From Actinomycetes bacterium (lineage in GTDB: Bacteria > Actinomycetota > Acidimicrobiia > Acidimicrobiales > Palsa-688), in the NCBI GenBank assembly GCA_021816565.1, contig JAKAXN010000009.1, forward strand, positions 1-28,542: a stretch of DNA of 28,542 bases, read 5' to 3'. Made by a program: the position numbers and the translations under genes. Shown here in pieces: positions 14,600-22,070 of the stretch (positions within the stretch are counted from its first letter, which is position 1; every line of letters starts with the position of its first letter). The notes beneath the pieces are model-generated. The model made no database searches. It was not told the origin of the DNA and saw only the letters and a list, made by a program, of their open reading frames with translations.

Positions 14600-15526
14600 T
14601 CAGGATCCGGCCAGAGACCGGGCCACGGCGGCCGGCACGCCGGCGCCGCTAACCCGGGCCGGGTGCATCAGCTGGAACCCGGCCCGCCGCAGCATGGCCT
14701 GGGCGGCCGGGCTGAACAGGTATTCGACGAAGGCCTGGGCTCCGGCCTGGTCGGGGGCTCCCTTGAGCACCGTCACCGTGTAGGTGGCCTTCAGATCCTC
14801 CCCGCTGACCGGGACGGTCGGTATGGACGCCGCGGTGGTCTCGCTGGTGTAGAAGAAGCCGGCGTCGAGCTGGCCGGCCTGTAGCCGCCCGACCAGCGTC
14901 TCCTCCGGGTACACCCCCGACGTGGAGCGGGCGAGGGCGTCCAGCGCCGGCTGGTGGTAGCGGGAAGCGGCGGCCTGCAGGGCCTCGACGGTCAGCTTGC
15001 CCTTCGGGTCCGTGGCCGGGTCGGTCCGGCCGAGCAGGAACCCCGGCCGGGTCACCACCTGGTACCACGGCTGGCTCCGCAGCTCGGAAGCAAAGCGGCT
15101 GTGCGGGTTGTAGCCGATGACCAACGGGGAGTCCGCGAAGCTGGCGTACCACGACACCCAGTCCCCGTTGGCCGGGCCCTCCAGCTGGCTGTTGACCGTG
15201 GGGCTGGCGCTGATGAACACGTCGCCCTGGCGCACCCCGCCCTTGATCTGCGCGGCCAGGGCGGTGGAGCCGCCGGCGAAGCCGTTGAGGGTGTAGCCGG
15301 TGGCCGCCTTGAACGCCGGGCCGATCTGGTTCTGCATCAACTCCACGAGCGAGCCGGCGTAGAGCACGCTGACCGGCCCGGAGCCTCGGGCGGGTTCCGG
15401 ACCGGATGACGACGCGGCTGGAGGAGCCAGGCTGGTCGGGGCCGTGGTGCGGGTGGAACTGGCGCACCCACCGGCCAGGGCGGCCGCCGCAGCGCCTGCG
15501 GCCAGCAGTCTCGTTACCCGGGGCAT
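14600..15526 (-). CDS. Substrate-binding lipoprotein, molybdate/tungstate type (ModA/WtpA-like)
   Basis: The 308-aa product has a lipoprotein signal with lipobox LAGGC (Cys21) and a Ser/Pro-rich linker. A type II periplasmic binding fold begins at VSVLYAGSLVELM, with GFAGGSTALAAQIKGG and GDVFISASPTVN. The AGSL start, the G-S-T ligand loop and the DVFISA strand resemble tungstate/molybdate binders. VYPEETLVGRLQAGQLDAGFFYTSE and GAPDQAGAQAFVEYLFSPAAQAMLRRAGF are typical late motifs of the family. No permease or ATPase gene is adjacent, so it is an orphan or works with a transporter elsewhere. The ATG lies six bases after TAGTGT, implying a leaderless mRNA. Confidence 0.75.
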   Translation of the reverse strand: MPRVTRLLAAGAAAAALAGGCASSTRTTAPTSLAPPAASSSGPEPARGSGPVSVLYAGSLVELMQNQIGPAFKAATGYTLNGFAGGSTALAAQIKGGVRQGDVFISASPTVNSQLEGPANGDWVSWYASFADSPLVIGYNPHSRFASELRSQPWYQVVTRPGFLLGRTDPATDPKGKLTVEALQAAASRYHQPALDALARSTSGVYPEETLVGRLQAGQLDAGFFYTSETTAASIPTVPVSGEDLKATYTVTVLKGAPDQAGAQAFVEYLFSPAAQAMLRRAGFQLMHPARVSGAGVPAAVARSLAGS

Positions 15527-15629
15527 GGGCCGACACTAGCTCAGTAGTCACATCGTTACTAATTGGTCCGGCCGGTCGGTCGCCGCCGGCTCCCGGACCC
15601 GGTCGGGAGCTTTGAGGCATCCTGGGCCG

Positions 15630-16133
15630 GTGCCCGAAGCCGCCAGCGATCCCGAGGAGAAGGTCGAGGAGCGGATGAACCCGGCCGGGTTCATCTACGG
15701 GGTCCTGGCCGTCGGCACGGTGATAGCCGCCGAGAGCACCCGCCAGGAGACCGTCGGGAAGCTGCTGGCCGCCGGGGCCATCACCCTGGTGCTCTATTGG
15801 CTGGCCCACGCCTACGCCCACCACTGGGCGGCCCGCCTGACCGGCGACGGCGACTGGAACCTGCGGGAGTTCCTCCATTCCCTGGGCCGGGAGGCCACCA
15901 TCCTGGCCGGGGCCGCCCTTCCCCTGGCGGTCCTGGTCGTGGCGTGGCTCGCCGGGGCCAGCCTGAAGACCGACGTGACCGCGGTTCTGTGGTCATCCGC
16001 CGTGGAGATCGCGCTGCTCGAGGTGGTGGTCGGCCTGCGCCGCCACGACAAGCCGTCGCAGCTGGTCATGGACACGGTCATAGGCATTGCCCTCGGCCTG
16101 GGGATACTGGCCGTCCGGGTGCTCCTCCACTAG
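15630..16133 (+). CDS. Integral membrane protein (167 aa), function unknown
   Basis: An acidic N-terminus (PEAASDPEEKVEER) precedes about four hydrophobic spans: GFIYGVLAVGTVIAA, LLAAGAITLVLYWLAHAYA, ILAGAALPLAVLVVAWLAGA and TVIGIALGLGILAVRVLL. The HAYAHHW motif at the end of the second span could bind metal. I do not recognise a family. I prefer GTG at 15630, whose context (CCTGGGCCGGTGCCCGA) is strikingly like that of rarA; TTG 15612 and an ATG at the sixteenth codon after the preferred start (MNPAGFIYG, just after a GAGGAG) are alternatives, the last having the best ribosome site. It stands alone between the binding-protein gene and the sulfur operon. Confidence 0.6.
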   Translation: MPEAASDPEEKVEERMNPAGFIYGVLAVGTVIAAESTRQETVGKLLAAGAITLVLYWLAHAYAHHWAARLTGDGDWNLREFLHSLGREATILAGAALPLAVLVVAWLAGASLKTDVTAVLWSSAVEIALLEVVVGLRRHDKPSQLVMDTVIGIALGLGILAVRVLLH

Positions 16134-16140
16134 CTCGATG

Positions 16141-16153
16141 GGGCCTACGGCCC
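16141..16153. promoter_or_regulatory. 13-nt palindrome GGGCCTACGGCCC, possible operator or hairpin
   Basis: The sequence lies eight bases after the membrane-protein stop and 73 bases before the DsrE-like start. It matches the element at 12010-12022 except at the central position. It may be a shared operator for the sulfur operon, or a small terminator hairpin (stem of five, loop of three). Confidence 0.35.
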
Positions 16154-16225
16154 TAACCACCGGGGCGGCCCGGACCCCATGCTGGCGGGCAGGGTCGGTT
16201 GCGGCCCGATCGGAGGTGTATTGGC

Positions 16226-16681
16226 ATGACCACCGTCGAATCAGCTCCCGTGGAGGCCCCCGAAGCGGGGCTACCGGCCGCCGGCAAGCTGTCGATGATC
16301 GTCTTCAGCGGCACCGCAGACCGGTTCATCCCCGTCGGCGTGCTGGCCCAGGCCGCGGCTGCCATGGGCATGGAGGTGTCGCTGTTCGTCACCGGCTTCG
16401 CCCTGCACGCCTTCACCAAGGAGCACCACGACCTGCCGTTCCCCACCGAGTTCGCGGCCATGGCCCCCGCCCTGGCCCAGGGGATGCAGGCCGGTCACGT
16501 GCCCGGCTGGGACCAGATGCTTCGCCAGGCGAAGGAGCTGGGGGCCCGGGTCTACGCCTGCTCGATGATGAGCCAGGTCATGGGCCTCGGGAGGGAGGAC
16601 TTCAACGACCTGGTCGACGACGTGGTGGGGGCGGCGACCTTCCTGCAGATGGCCGAGGGTGGCCAGACCATCTTCATCTGA
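16226..16681 (+). CDS. DsrE/DsrF/DrsH-like sulfur-carrier protein
   Basis: The 151-aa product has the DsrE-like fold: a first strand LSMIVFSGTADRFIPVGVLAQ, a middle MEVSLFVTGFAL, and YACSMMSQVMGL with the conserved Cys112 that carries sulfur in the DsrE2 family. It ends in a predicted short strand (GGQTIFI). These proteins relay sulfane sulfur between TusA, rhodaneses and sulfide-oxidising enzymes in the cytosol. The ATG at 16226 follows GGAGG by nine bases. It is the first gene of a three-gene operon (9 bases to the TusA-like gene, then 1 base to the oxidoreductase). Confidence 0.8.
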   Translation: MTTVESAPVEAPEAGLPAAGKLSMIVFSGTADRFIPVGVLAQAAAAMGMEVSLFVTGFALHAFTKEHHDLPFPTEFAAMAPALAQGMQAGHVPGWDQMLRQAKELGARVYACSMMSQVMGLGREDFNDLVDDVVGAATFLQMAEGGQTIFI

Positions 16682-16690
16682 GAGGCGGCA

Positions 16691-16942
16691 ATGAGCCAAG
16701 AAAACATCACCGCGAAACGGACCCTGGTCGACTCCCGGGGCTCCTCCTGCCCCGGTCCCATCACCGATCTGGCCATGGCCTACCGCCGCTCGAAGGTGGG
16801 TGACGTGATCGAGCTGCTGGCCACCGACCAGGGTGTGAAGCCCGACGTCAGGGCCTGGGCGGCCAAGACCGGCAACCGGATCGTCTCCATGGACGAGGCC
16901 GGCGACACGATCACCGTGGTGATCGAGATCGTGAGGCGCTGA
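16691..16942 (+). CDS. TusA/SirA-like sulfur-transfer protein
   Basis: The 83-aa protein has the TusA-family CPxP core: LVDSRGSSCPGPITDLAMAYRRSKVGDVIELLATDQGVKPDVRAW. The sulfur-carrying Cys is residue 20. TusA-like proteins hold persulfide and hand it to DsrE-like and other acceptors. The length is standard. GAGG lies a few bases ahead of the ATG. Its place between a DsrE-like and a sulfide:quinone-reductase-like gene argues for sulfide or persulfide metabolism rather than tRNA thiolation. Confidence 0.85.
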   Translation: MSQENITAKRTLVDSRGSSCPGPITDLAMAYRRSKVGDVIELLATDQGVKPDVRAWAAKTGNRIVSMDEAGDTITVVIEIVRR

Positions 16943-16943
16943 G

Positions 16944-18143
16944 GTGCGGACCCGGGTGCTGATAGTCGGCGGGGGCGCCGGGGGGACGATCCTGACCAAC
17001 TCCCTGAACCCCCGGCACTTCGATGTGAAGCTGATCTCGGCGTCGGCGGAGCACATGTTCCAGCCGGCACTGCTCTACGTGGCCACCAGCAACGCCCGGG
17101 CCGACATCACCAGGCCCGAGCACAAGCTGCTGCGCCGGCACGTGCGGCTGCTGGAGGCCCGGGTTGTCTCGGTCGACCTGACCGAGCGGGTGGTGACCAC
17201 GTCGGACGGGGGCCTGCACTCCTACGACGAGATAGTGCTGGCCACCGGCATCACCACCGACCCCGGCCAGATCCCCGGCCTGAGGGAGGTCAACGACCGC
17301 TTCGGGGACTACCACTCCTCGGTACCGCAGGCCCGGAAGCTGTGGCGGACCCTCGACGCCTTCCGGGGTGGCACCATCGCCGTCGGGCAGTCCTCGCCGG
17401 TGTGCAAGTGCCCCCCGTCGCCCATCGAGGGCGTGCTCCTCATAGACCGCCTGCTACGCGACCGGGGACTGCGCGACCGGACGCGCCTGGTGTTCTTCAC
17501 GCCCTACCCGAGGGCCTACTCGGCGGAGCCAATGAACCAGATCGTCGAGCCGATCCTCGAGCAACGCAGCATCGAGGTCATGACCTTCTTCGACGTGGAC
17601 CACGTCGACCCCGCCACCGGGACCATCCGCTCCATCGAGGGTGACGAGATCACCTGCGACATCCCGGTGCTCATACCGCCGTTCGTGGGCGCGGACATCC
17701 ACTTCAGCCCGGCGGACGTGATCGACGAGAGCCGCCTGGTCCTGACCGACCGTTCCAGCCTGCGGGTCCGCGGCGTCGAGCACGCCTTCGCCATCGGCGA
17801 CGGCACCAACCTGCCGACGTCGAAATCCGGGGTGGGTGCCCACCTGGAGGCCAAGGTCGTGGCCCGGGCGCTGTCGGGTAGGCCGGCGGCGTTCGCCGGG
17901 CGGACCCACTGCCCGTTCGACCTCGGCGACGGGCGGGGCACGTTCGTCACCAGCAGCTACCGGGCCCCCACCGTCAAAGCCCGCCCCAGTCGGGCCAAGC
18001 ATGCCATGAAGATGGCCTTCGCCCGCCTCTACTGGGTGAGCCTGCGGGGCTGGCTGGACCCGGCGATCGACCTGTACTTCCGCTTCACCCGCCCACCGGA
18101 GCCGGCGCCGACAGCTCCGCCACCGCGCGTGCCGGTGGGCTGA
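16944..18143 (+). CDS. FAD-dependent oxidoreductase, sulfide:quinone oxidoreductase-like
   Basis: The 399-aa flavoprotein starts with the dinucleotide-binding motif VLIVGGGAGG (residues 5-14) and has a second nucleotide region EIVLATGITTDPGQIPGL. It resembles sulfide:quinone oxidoreductases, with a CKC pair (Cys154, Cys156) near the usual first catalytic Cys and later AFAIGDGTNLPTSKSGVGAHLEAKVV (FAD tail binding). The C-terminus has an amphipathic hydrophobic/basic region (ARLYWVSLRGWLDP) that could touch the membrane. Such enzymes oxidise sulfide to persulfide or polysulfide and reduce quinone. The GTG at 16944 starts one base after the TusA-like stop, with GAGGCG nearby. A ferredoxin-like reductase role is the alternative. 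Confidence 0.78.
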   Translation: MRTRVLIVGGGAGGTILTNSLNPRHFDVKLISASAEHMFQPALLYVATSNARADITRPEHKLLRRHVRLLEARVVSVDLTERVVTTSDGGLHSYDEIVLATGITTDPGQIPGLREVNDRFGDYHSSVPQARKLWRTLDAFRGGTIAVGQSSPVCKCPPSPIEGVLLIDRLLRDRGLRDRTRLVFFTPYPRAYSAEPMNQIVEPILEQRSIEVMTFFDVDHVDPATGTIRSIEGDEITCDIPVLIPPFVGADIHFSPADVIDESRLVLTDRSSLRVRGVEHAFAIGDGTNLPTSKSGVGAHLEAKVVARALSGRPAAFAGRTHCPFDLGDGRGTFVTSSYRAPTVKARPSRAKHAMKMAFARLYWVSLRGWLDPAIDLYFRFTRPPEPAPTAPPPRVPVG

Positions 18144-18233
18144 CCAGCGGGTCCGGGCCGGCCCTGGTCCGATTGGTACGGATCAGCGCGGACCGGCCGG
18201 TCCCGCAGAACCGGTCGGCTCCGTCCTCGCCGC

Positions 18234-18267
18234 CCTGAACCCAAGATCCCGTTCAGGAACAAAGACC
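18234..18267 (+). ncRNA. Stem-loop plus ACAAAGA leader element before the GGDEF-EAL gene
   Basis: CCTGAAC and GTTCAGG form a perfect 7-bp stem with a 10-nt loop, followed at once by AACAAAGACC, 31 bases before the gene. The arrangement recalls part of the c-di-GMP-I riboswitch (P2 stem then GGGACGCAAAGCC), but the match is incomplete. Low confidence as a riboswitch. Confidence 0.25.
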
Positions 18268-18297
18268 CCCTGGTACGGCCACCGACGGTCGGAGAGG

Positions 18298-20373
18298 ATG
18301 ACAGCCGTGCAGTTGGACGACCGGCCCGAGGGCCCCCCGGGCCCGGTCCCGATCGGCGCGACCCGACTCCCTGGGGCCGGCCTGGTGGCCCTGTGGGTGG
18401 CCGGGCTGTTCCTCGTCGACGCCCTCACCGGACCGAGGGTGTCGCTGGTGGTGCTCTTCGCCGCCGGCCCACTGCTCGCCTGCGCCTTCGTGACCGCGGT
18501 CCCGACGGCGTGGACCGCAGCCATCGCCGTCGTGCTCACCGCCGCCTTCAGCGGCTTCCACCACGGCTGGCAGTCCGAGCAGCAGATCCTCCAGACCCTG
18601 GACGTGCTGCTGATCGGGGCCATCGCCACCGGGGTGGCCACGGTGAGGTCGCGCCGGGAGCGGAGCTTCGCCCAGGTGGTGGCGGCCGAAGCCGCGGCCC
18701 GCCGGGCCGCCGACGAGGCCGGCGCCCAGTTCAGCGCGGCGTTCGACCGGGCCCCGGTCGGCATCGCCCTGATCGACGGAGAGGGGCGGATCGTCAGGGC
18801 CAACCGGTCGTTGGGCGAGCTGACCGGGCACCGGCCCGGCGAGCTGGTGGGCCGGTCGTGCGCCGACCTGTCGGCCGCCCCGCGCTCCGACCCGGGCCGC
18901 CAGCCGGCGGGGGGCGGCCCTCCGATCGGACGCCGGGAGGTCCGCATAGCGGCCGCCGGAGGCCAGCACCGCTGGGTGGCCTGCAGCACCGCCCCGGTGG
19001 ACGGCGTGGCCGGGGTGGACGCCGTCGAGCACGTGGAGGACATCCACGACCGGAAGCTCTACGAGGAGCGGCTCCGCTACCTGGCCGACCACGACCCGCT
19101 GACCGGGCTGTTCAACCGGCGCCGATTCTACGAGGAGCTGCGCCGCCAGGCCGCCCACGAGCGCCGCTACGGCGGCCGGAGCACGGTGATGCTCCTGGAC
19201 CTGGACGGCTTCAAGTACGTCAACGACACCCTCGGGCACGCGGTCGGGGACCGGCTCCTGCAGGTCATCACCACGTCGGTTAGAGACCGTCTGCGCGAGA
19301 CCGACGTACTCGGCCGGTTGGGCGGCGACGAGTTCGCGGTGCTGCTTCCGGGGACGCCGGTGGACCGGGCCGACGTCGTGGCTCAGTCGCTGCTCGACGC
19401 CGTTCGAAGCGCCGAGTTGCACCACGCCGGCAAGAGGGTGCGCTGCACGGCCAGCATCGGTGTGGTGGAGACGGCCACGCCGTCGGACGTGGACGAGCTG
19501 ATGGCCGACGCCGACGTGGCCATGTACGGAGCCAAGGACTCCGGGCGCGACACCTCGGTCACCTATGACGCCCACGGCGACCACGCGGCCCAGTCCCGCA
19601 GCCGGCTGTGCTGGCTCGACCGGATCCGCGAGGCCATCGAGCGGGACGCTTTCAGCCTGCACGTCCAGCCCATCCTGGACCTGTCCACCGGGGCCATCAC
19701 CGGCGGCGAGCTGCTCATCCGCATGCGCGACGAGGACCGCCTGATCAGCCCCGACCGCTTCCTCCCCATCGCCGAGCGCCACGGGCTGGCCCCGGCCATC
19801 GACCGCTACGTCATCACCCACGGCATGCGACTGGCCGCCGAGCAGGACGTACCGGGGGACTTCCGGTGGGAGATCAACCTGTCGGCAGACTCCCTGGGCG
19901 ACCCGGACATCCCCGACCTGATCGGCAAGACGCTGGCCGAGACCGGCCTCGAACCGGCGTCGGTGGTGTTCGAGATCACCGAGACGACGGCCATCTCGAA
20001 CATGGAGCACTCCCAGGCCTTCGCGTCCCGCATAACGGCCATGGGCTGCGAGTTCGCCCTCGACGACTTCGGCGCCGGCTACGGCTCCTTCTACTGGCTG
20101 AAGCACCTTCCGGCGTCGTATGTGAAGATCGACGGCGAGTTCATCCGCCAGATCACCACCAGCGGGGTGGACCGGGTCATCGTGCAGGCGGTCGTGGACG
20201 CGGCCCGCAAGCTCGGGAAGCAGACCATCGCCGAGTACGTGACCGACGCCGCCACCTTGGACCTGCTGCGCGAGCTGCGGGTCGATCACGCCCAGGGCTA
20301 CCACATAGGCGTCCCGGCCGAACTCTCCAGTCAGGACTTCCTCCCCCTGGCGGACGACCGCCAGCGGGTCTGA
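18298..20373 (+). CDS. Membrane PAS-GGDEF-EAL cyclic-di-GMP enzyme
   Basis: The 691-aa protein has about three N-terminal membrane spans (27-115), a helix, a PAS domain (about 143-255), a GGDEF domain (about 260-425) and an EAL domain (about 435-685). GGDEF is intact at 342-346, with the inhibitory I-site RETD at 333-336. The EAL signature is ELL (471-473). The other phosphodiesterase residues are present: Asn527, Glu559, Asp589-Asp590, Lys610, Glu646 and Gln666. So both synthesis and breakdown of c-di-GMP are possible. AGAGG touches the ATG at 18298, so the GTG at 18307, nine bases after it, may be the real start. The gene is monocistronic and tail to tail with the baeRF gene. Confidence 0.88.
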   Translation: MTAVQLDDRPEGPPGPVPIGATRLPGAGLVALWVAGLFLVDALTGPRVSLVVLFAAGPLLACAFVTAVPTAWTAAIAVVLTAAFSGFHHGWQSEQQILQTLDVLLIGAIATGVATVRSRRERSFAQVVAAEAAARRAADEAGAQFSAAFDRAPVGIALIDGEGRIVRANRSLGELTGHRPGELVGRSCADLSAAPRSDPGRQPAGGGPPIGRREVRIAAAGGQHRWVACSTAPVDGVAGVDAVEHVEDIHDRKLYEERLRYLADHDPLTGLFNRRRFYEELRRQAAHERRYGGRSTVMLLDLDGFKYVNDTLGHAVGDRLLQVITTSVRDRLRETDVLGRLGGDEFAVLLPGTPVDRADVVAQSLLDAVRSAELHHAGKRVRCTASIGVVETATPSDVDELMADADVAMYGAKDSGRDTSVTYDAHGDHAAQSRSRLCWLDRIREAIERDAFSLHVQPILDLSTGAITGGELLIRMRDEDRLISPDRFLPIAERHGLAPAIDRYVITHGMRLAAEQDVPGDFRWEINLSADSLGDPDIPDLIGKTLAETGLEPASVVFEITETTAISNMEHSQAFASRITAMGCEFALDDFGAGYGSFYWLKHLPASYVKIDGEFIRQITTSGVDRVIVQAVVDAARKLGKQTIAEYVTDAATLDLLRELRVDHAQGYHIGVPAELSSQDFLPLADDRQRV

Positions 20374-20394
20374 CCCCGTAGGCCGGGCCGCCCG

Positions 20395-21222
20395 TCAGGC
20401 CAGGGCGGCCACGGCGTCGTCCGCCGGGTGGAGACGGCTCACGCCTGCCGCAGCCAGTTCGGCGGCGGGAGCGTGGCGCAGAAGCGGCCTGGTCACGGAG
20501 GCGACCACCGCTTCGGCGTGGCGCGAGGTCTTCGAGAAGCGGTCCAGCTGGCGGTGGTCACCGACCACCACGAGCGGGAGGGGCCCGGCCAGGCGGACCC
20601 GCTCGTCGACCAGGCCGTCGGCGTCAGCCGCCCGGGCGGCCACGTCCCGGAAGGCGGCCACTGTCCCCTCCAGGACCCGGGGGCGCCCGCCGAGCACCAC
20701 GACCCGATAGCGGGGGAAGCGGCGCAGGCTGTCCTCCAGATCCCCGGTGGCGAACTCCCCGTCCACCACGTGGCGGTCCGCCGGTGCGAACGGCAGGGCC
20801 ACGATGGCCATACGCCGGGCGTTGACCAGGACCGCCAGGCCCCGGTCGGTCGGGAGGCTCTCGGCGGCCGACACCGCCCGGGCCAGGCGGTGCTCGATCA
20901 CGCTCAGCGCGCCGGTCCGCTCCGGGTCGCGGGCCAGGCTGCGGCGGGCCCGGTCGGCCAGCTGCCGGAGCCGGGCCACGTCGAGCACGGTCATGGTCTC
21001 GGCCGGGGCGGTGGCCAGGAGGAGCGAGACCGACGGCCGCGATCCCGACGCCCGCAGGTCCCGCAGGCGGTCCCAGTCGAGTGGTCGCGACGCATCCGCC
21101 ACCTCGGCGCGCAGGTCGGCGTCCTCTTCCATGCGGGAGCGGTGCTCCTCGCGTACGTGCCATTCGACCTCGGTGCGGTACTCGAAGATCAACGGGCAGA
21201 GCGGGCAGTGGTATACGGACAC
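20395..21222 (-). CDS. Release-factor-like (baeRF) protein with N-terminal zinc finger
   Basis: The 275-aa product opens with a C2H2-type finger (Cys6, Cys9, His22, His27: CPLC then HVREEH). The rest resembles the bacterial proteins related to archaeal/eukaryotic release factor eRF1: a first part with VSLLLATAP and LRQLADRARRSL, AVLVNARRMAIVALPF, RYRVVVLGGRPRVLEG, and LPLVVVGDHRQLDRFSKTSRHAEAVVASV. Such proteins are thought to act on stalled ribosomes or as ribosome-associated stress factors; the molecular role is not settled. The GTG start at 21222 has a strong AGGAGG about six bases upstream. It is divergent from the two-component operon across 147 bases. Confidence 0.7.
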   Translation of the reverse strand: MSVYHCPLCPLIFEYRTEVEWHVREEHRSRMEEDADLRAEVADASRPLDWDRLRDLRASGSRPSVSLLLATAPAETMTVLDVARLRQLADRARRSLARDPERTGALSVIEHRLARAVSAAESLPTDRGLAVLVNARRMAIVALPFAPADRHVVDGEFATGDLEDSLRRFPRYRVVVLGGRPRVLEGTVAAFRDVAARAADADGLVDERVRLAGPLPLVVVGDHRQLDRFSKTSRHAEAVVASVTRPLLRHAPAAELAAAGVSRLHPADDAVAALA

Positions 21223-21293
21223 GGTTCCTCCTCATCGGGCTTGTCTCGCCGTCCACTCCACTTCCGGCCGGTGGGGGCCGGGTCGAGCCGCTG

Positions 21294-21309
21294 TGGAGGC
21301 GGAGTGGAG
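21294..21309 (+). promoter_or_regulatory. Direct repeats TGGAG 11 bp apart, possible response-regulator site
   Basis: TGGAG occurs at 21294-21298 and 21305-21309, one helical turn apart, about 65 bases before the response regulator. OmpR/PhoB-type proteins often bind such direct repeats. The opposite strand carries related CCACTCC at 21253-21259. This could be autoregulation; it may also be chance in GC-rich DNA. Confidence 0.3.
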
Positions 21310-21369
21310 AAGCGCCCGGGGCCCCCATCCCGGCGCTGCGGCGGGCGATACTGGTCGGGGAGGAAACCA

Positions 21370-22068
21370 GTGGCCCAGCACGTCATGGTGGTGGAGGACG
21401 AGTACAAGCTGCGCGAGCTCGTGCGGTCGTACCTGGAGCGGGAGGGGATCGACGTGTTCTCGACCGCCTCGGGGGCCGAGGCCATCAGCTACGCCGCCCA
21501 CACCACGCTCGATCTGGTGGTGCTCGACCTGGGCCTGCCCGACGTTCCCGGCGAGGAAGTGGCCCGGGAGATCCGCTCCCGGTCCGACGTGCCGGTCCTG
21601 ATGCTGACGGCCAGGAGCGCCGAGGAGGACCGCATCCGGGGCCTGGAGCTGGGCGCCGACGACTACGTAACCAAGCCGTTCAGCCCCCGCGAGCTGGTCC
21701 TTCGGGTCAACGCCATCCTGCGGCGGGGCCGGGCCGCTGACACCGGGGGCGGCCCGGTGTCGTTCGGTGGGGGCCGCCTGGTGATCGACGAGGACCGCCG
21801 GACGGTGAGCGTCAACGGGCGGGTCGTGGAGCTGACCCCCACCGAGTGGGGGGTTCTGGTGGCCCTGGCCCGGGTTCCGGGCCGGGTGTACTCCCGCTAC
21901 GAGCTGATCAACCGGGTCCGCGGCTACGAGTTCGAGGGCTACGAGCGCACGGTGGATTCCCACGTCAAGAACCTGAGGCGCAAGATCGAGACCGATCCTT
22001 CCGAGCCCGAGCTGGTAGAGACGGTGCTCGGGGCCGGGTACCGCCTGGGTGTCAACCGGGACGCCTGA
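21370..22068 (+). CDS. OmpR/PhoB-family response regulator
   Basis: The 232-aa product has a receiver domain (about 1-120) with the acidic pocket VVEDE (7-11), phosphoacceptor Asp53 (VVLDLGLPD), LTARS and the Lys of YVTKPF. A winged-helix DNA-binding domain follows (about 130-230): LTPTEWGVLVALARVPGRVYSRYELINRV, then RTVDSHVKNLRRKIE and VLGAGYRLG. The GTG at 21370 follows GGGGAGGAAA at good spacing; an internal ATG 15 bases on is less likely. The histidine kinase starts two bases after its stop. The kinase is followed by ATP-synthase-like and TerC genes that may be its targets. Confidence 0.9.
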   Translation: MAQHVMVVEDEYKLRELVRSYLEREGIDVFSTASGAEAISYAAHTTLDLVVLDLGLPDVPGEEVAREIRSRSDVPVLMLTARSAEEDRIRGLELGADDYVTKPFSPRELVLRVNAILRRGRAADTGGGPVSFGGGRLVIDEDRRTVSVNGRVVELTPTEWGVLVALARVPGRVYSRYELINRVRGYEFEGYERTVDSHVKNLRRKIETDPSEPELVETVLGAGYRLGVNRDA

Positions 22069-22070
22069 CG

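Noticed and set aside
18253..20304. A 683-residue minus-strand frame opposite the GGDEF-EAL gene
   Set aside because: Shadow frame typical of high-GC coding DNA; all conserved motifs lie on the plus strand.
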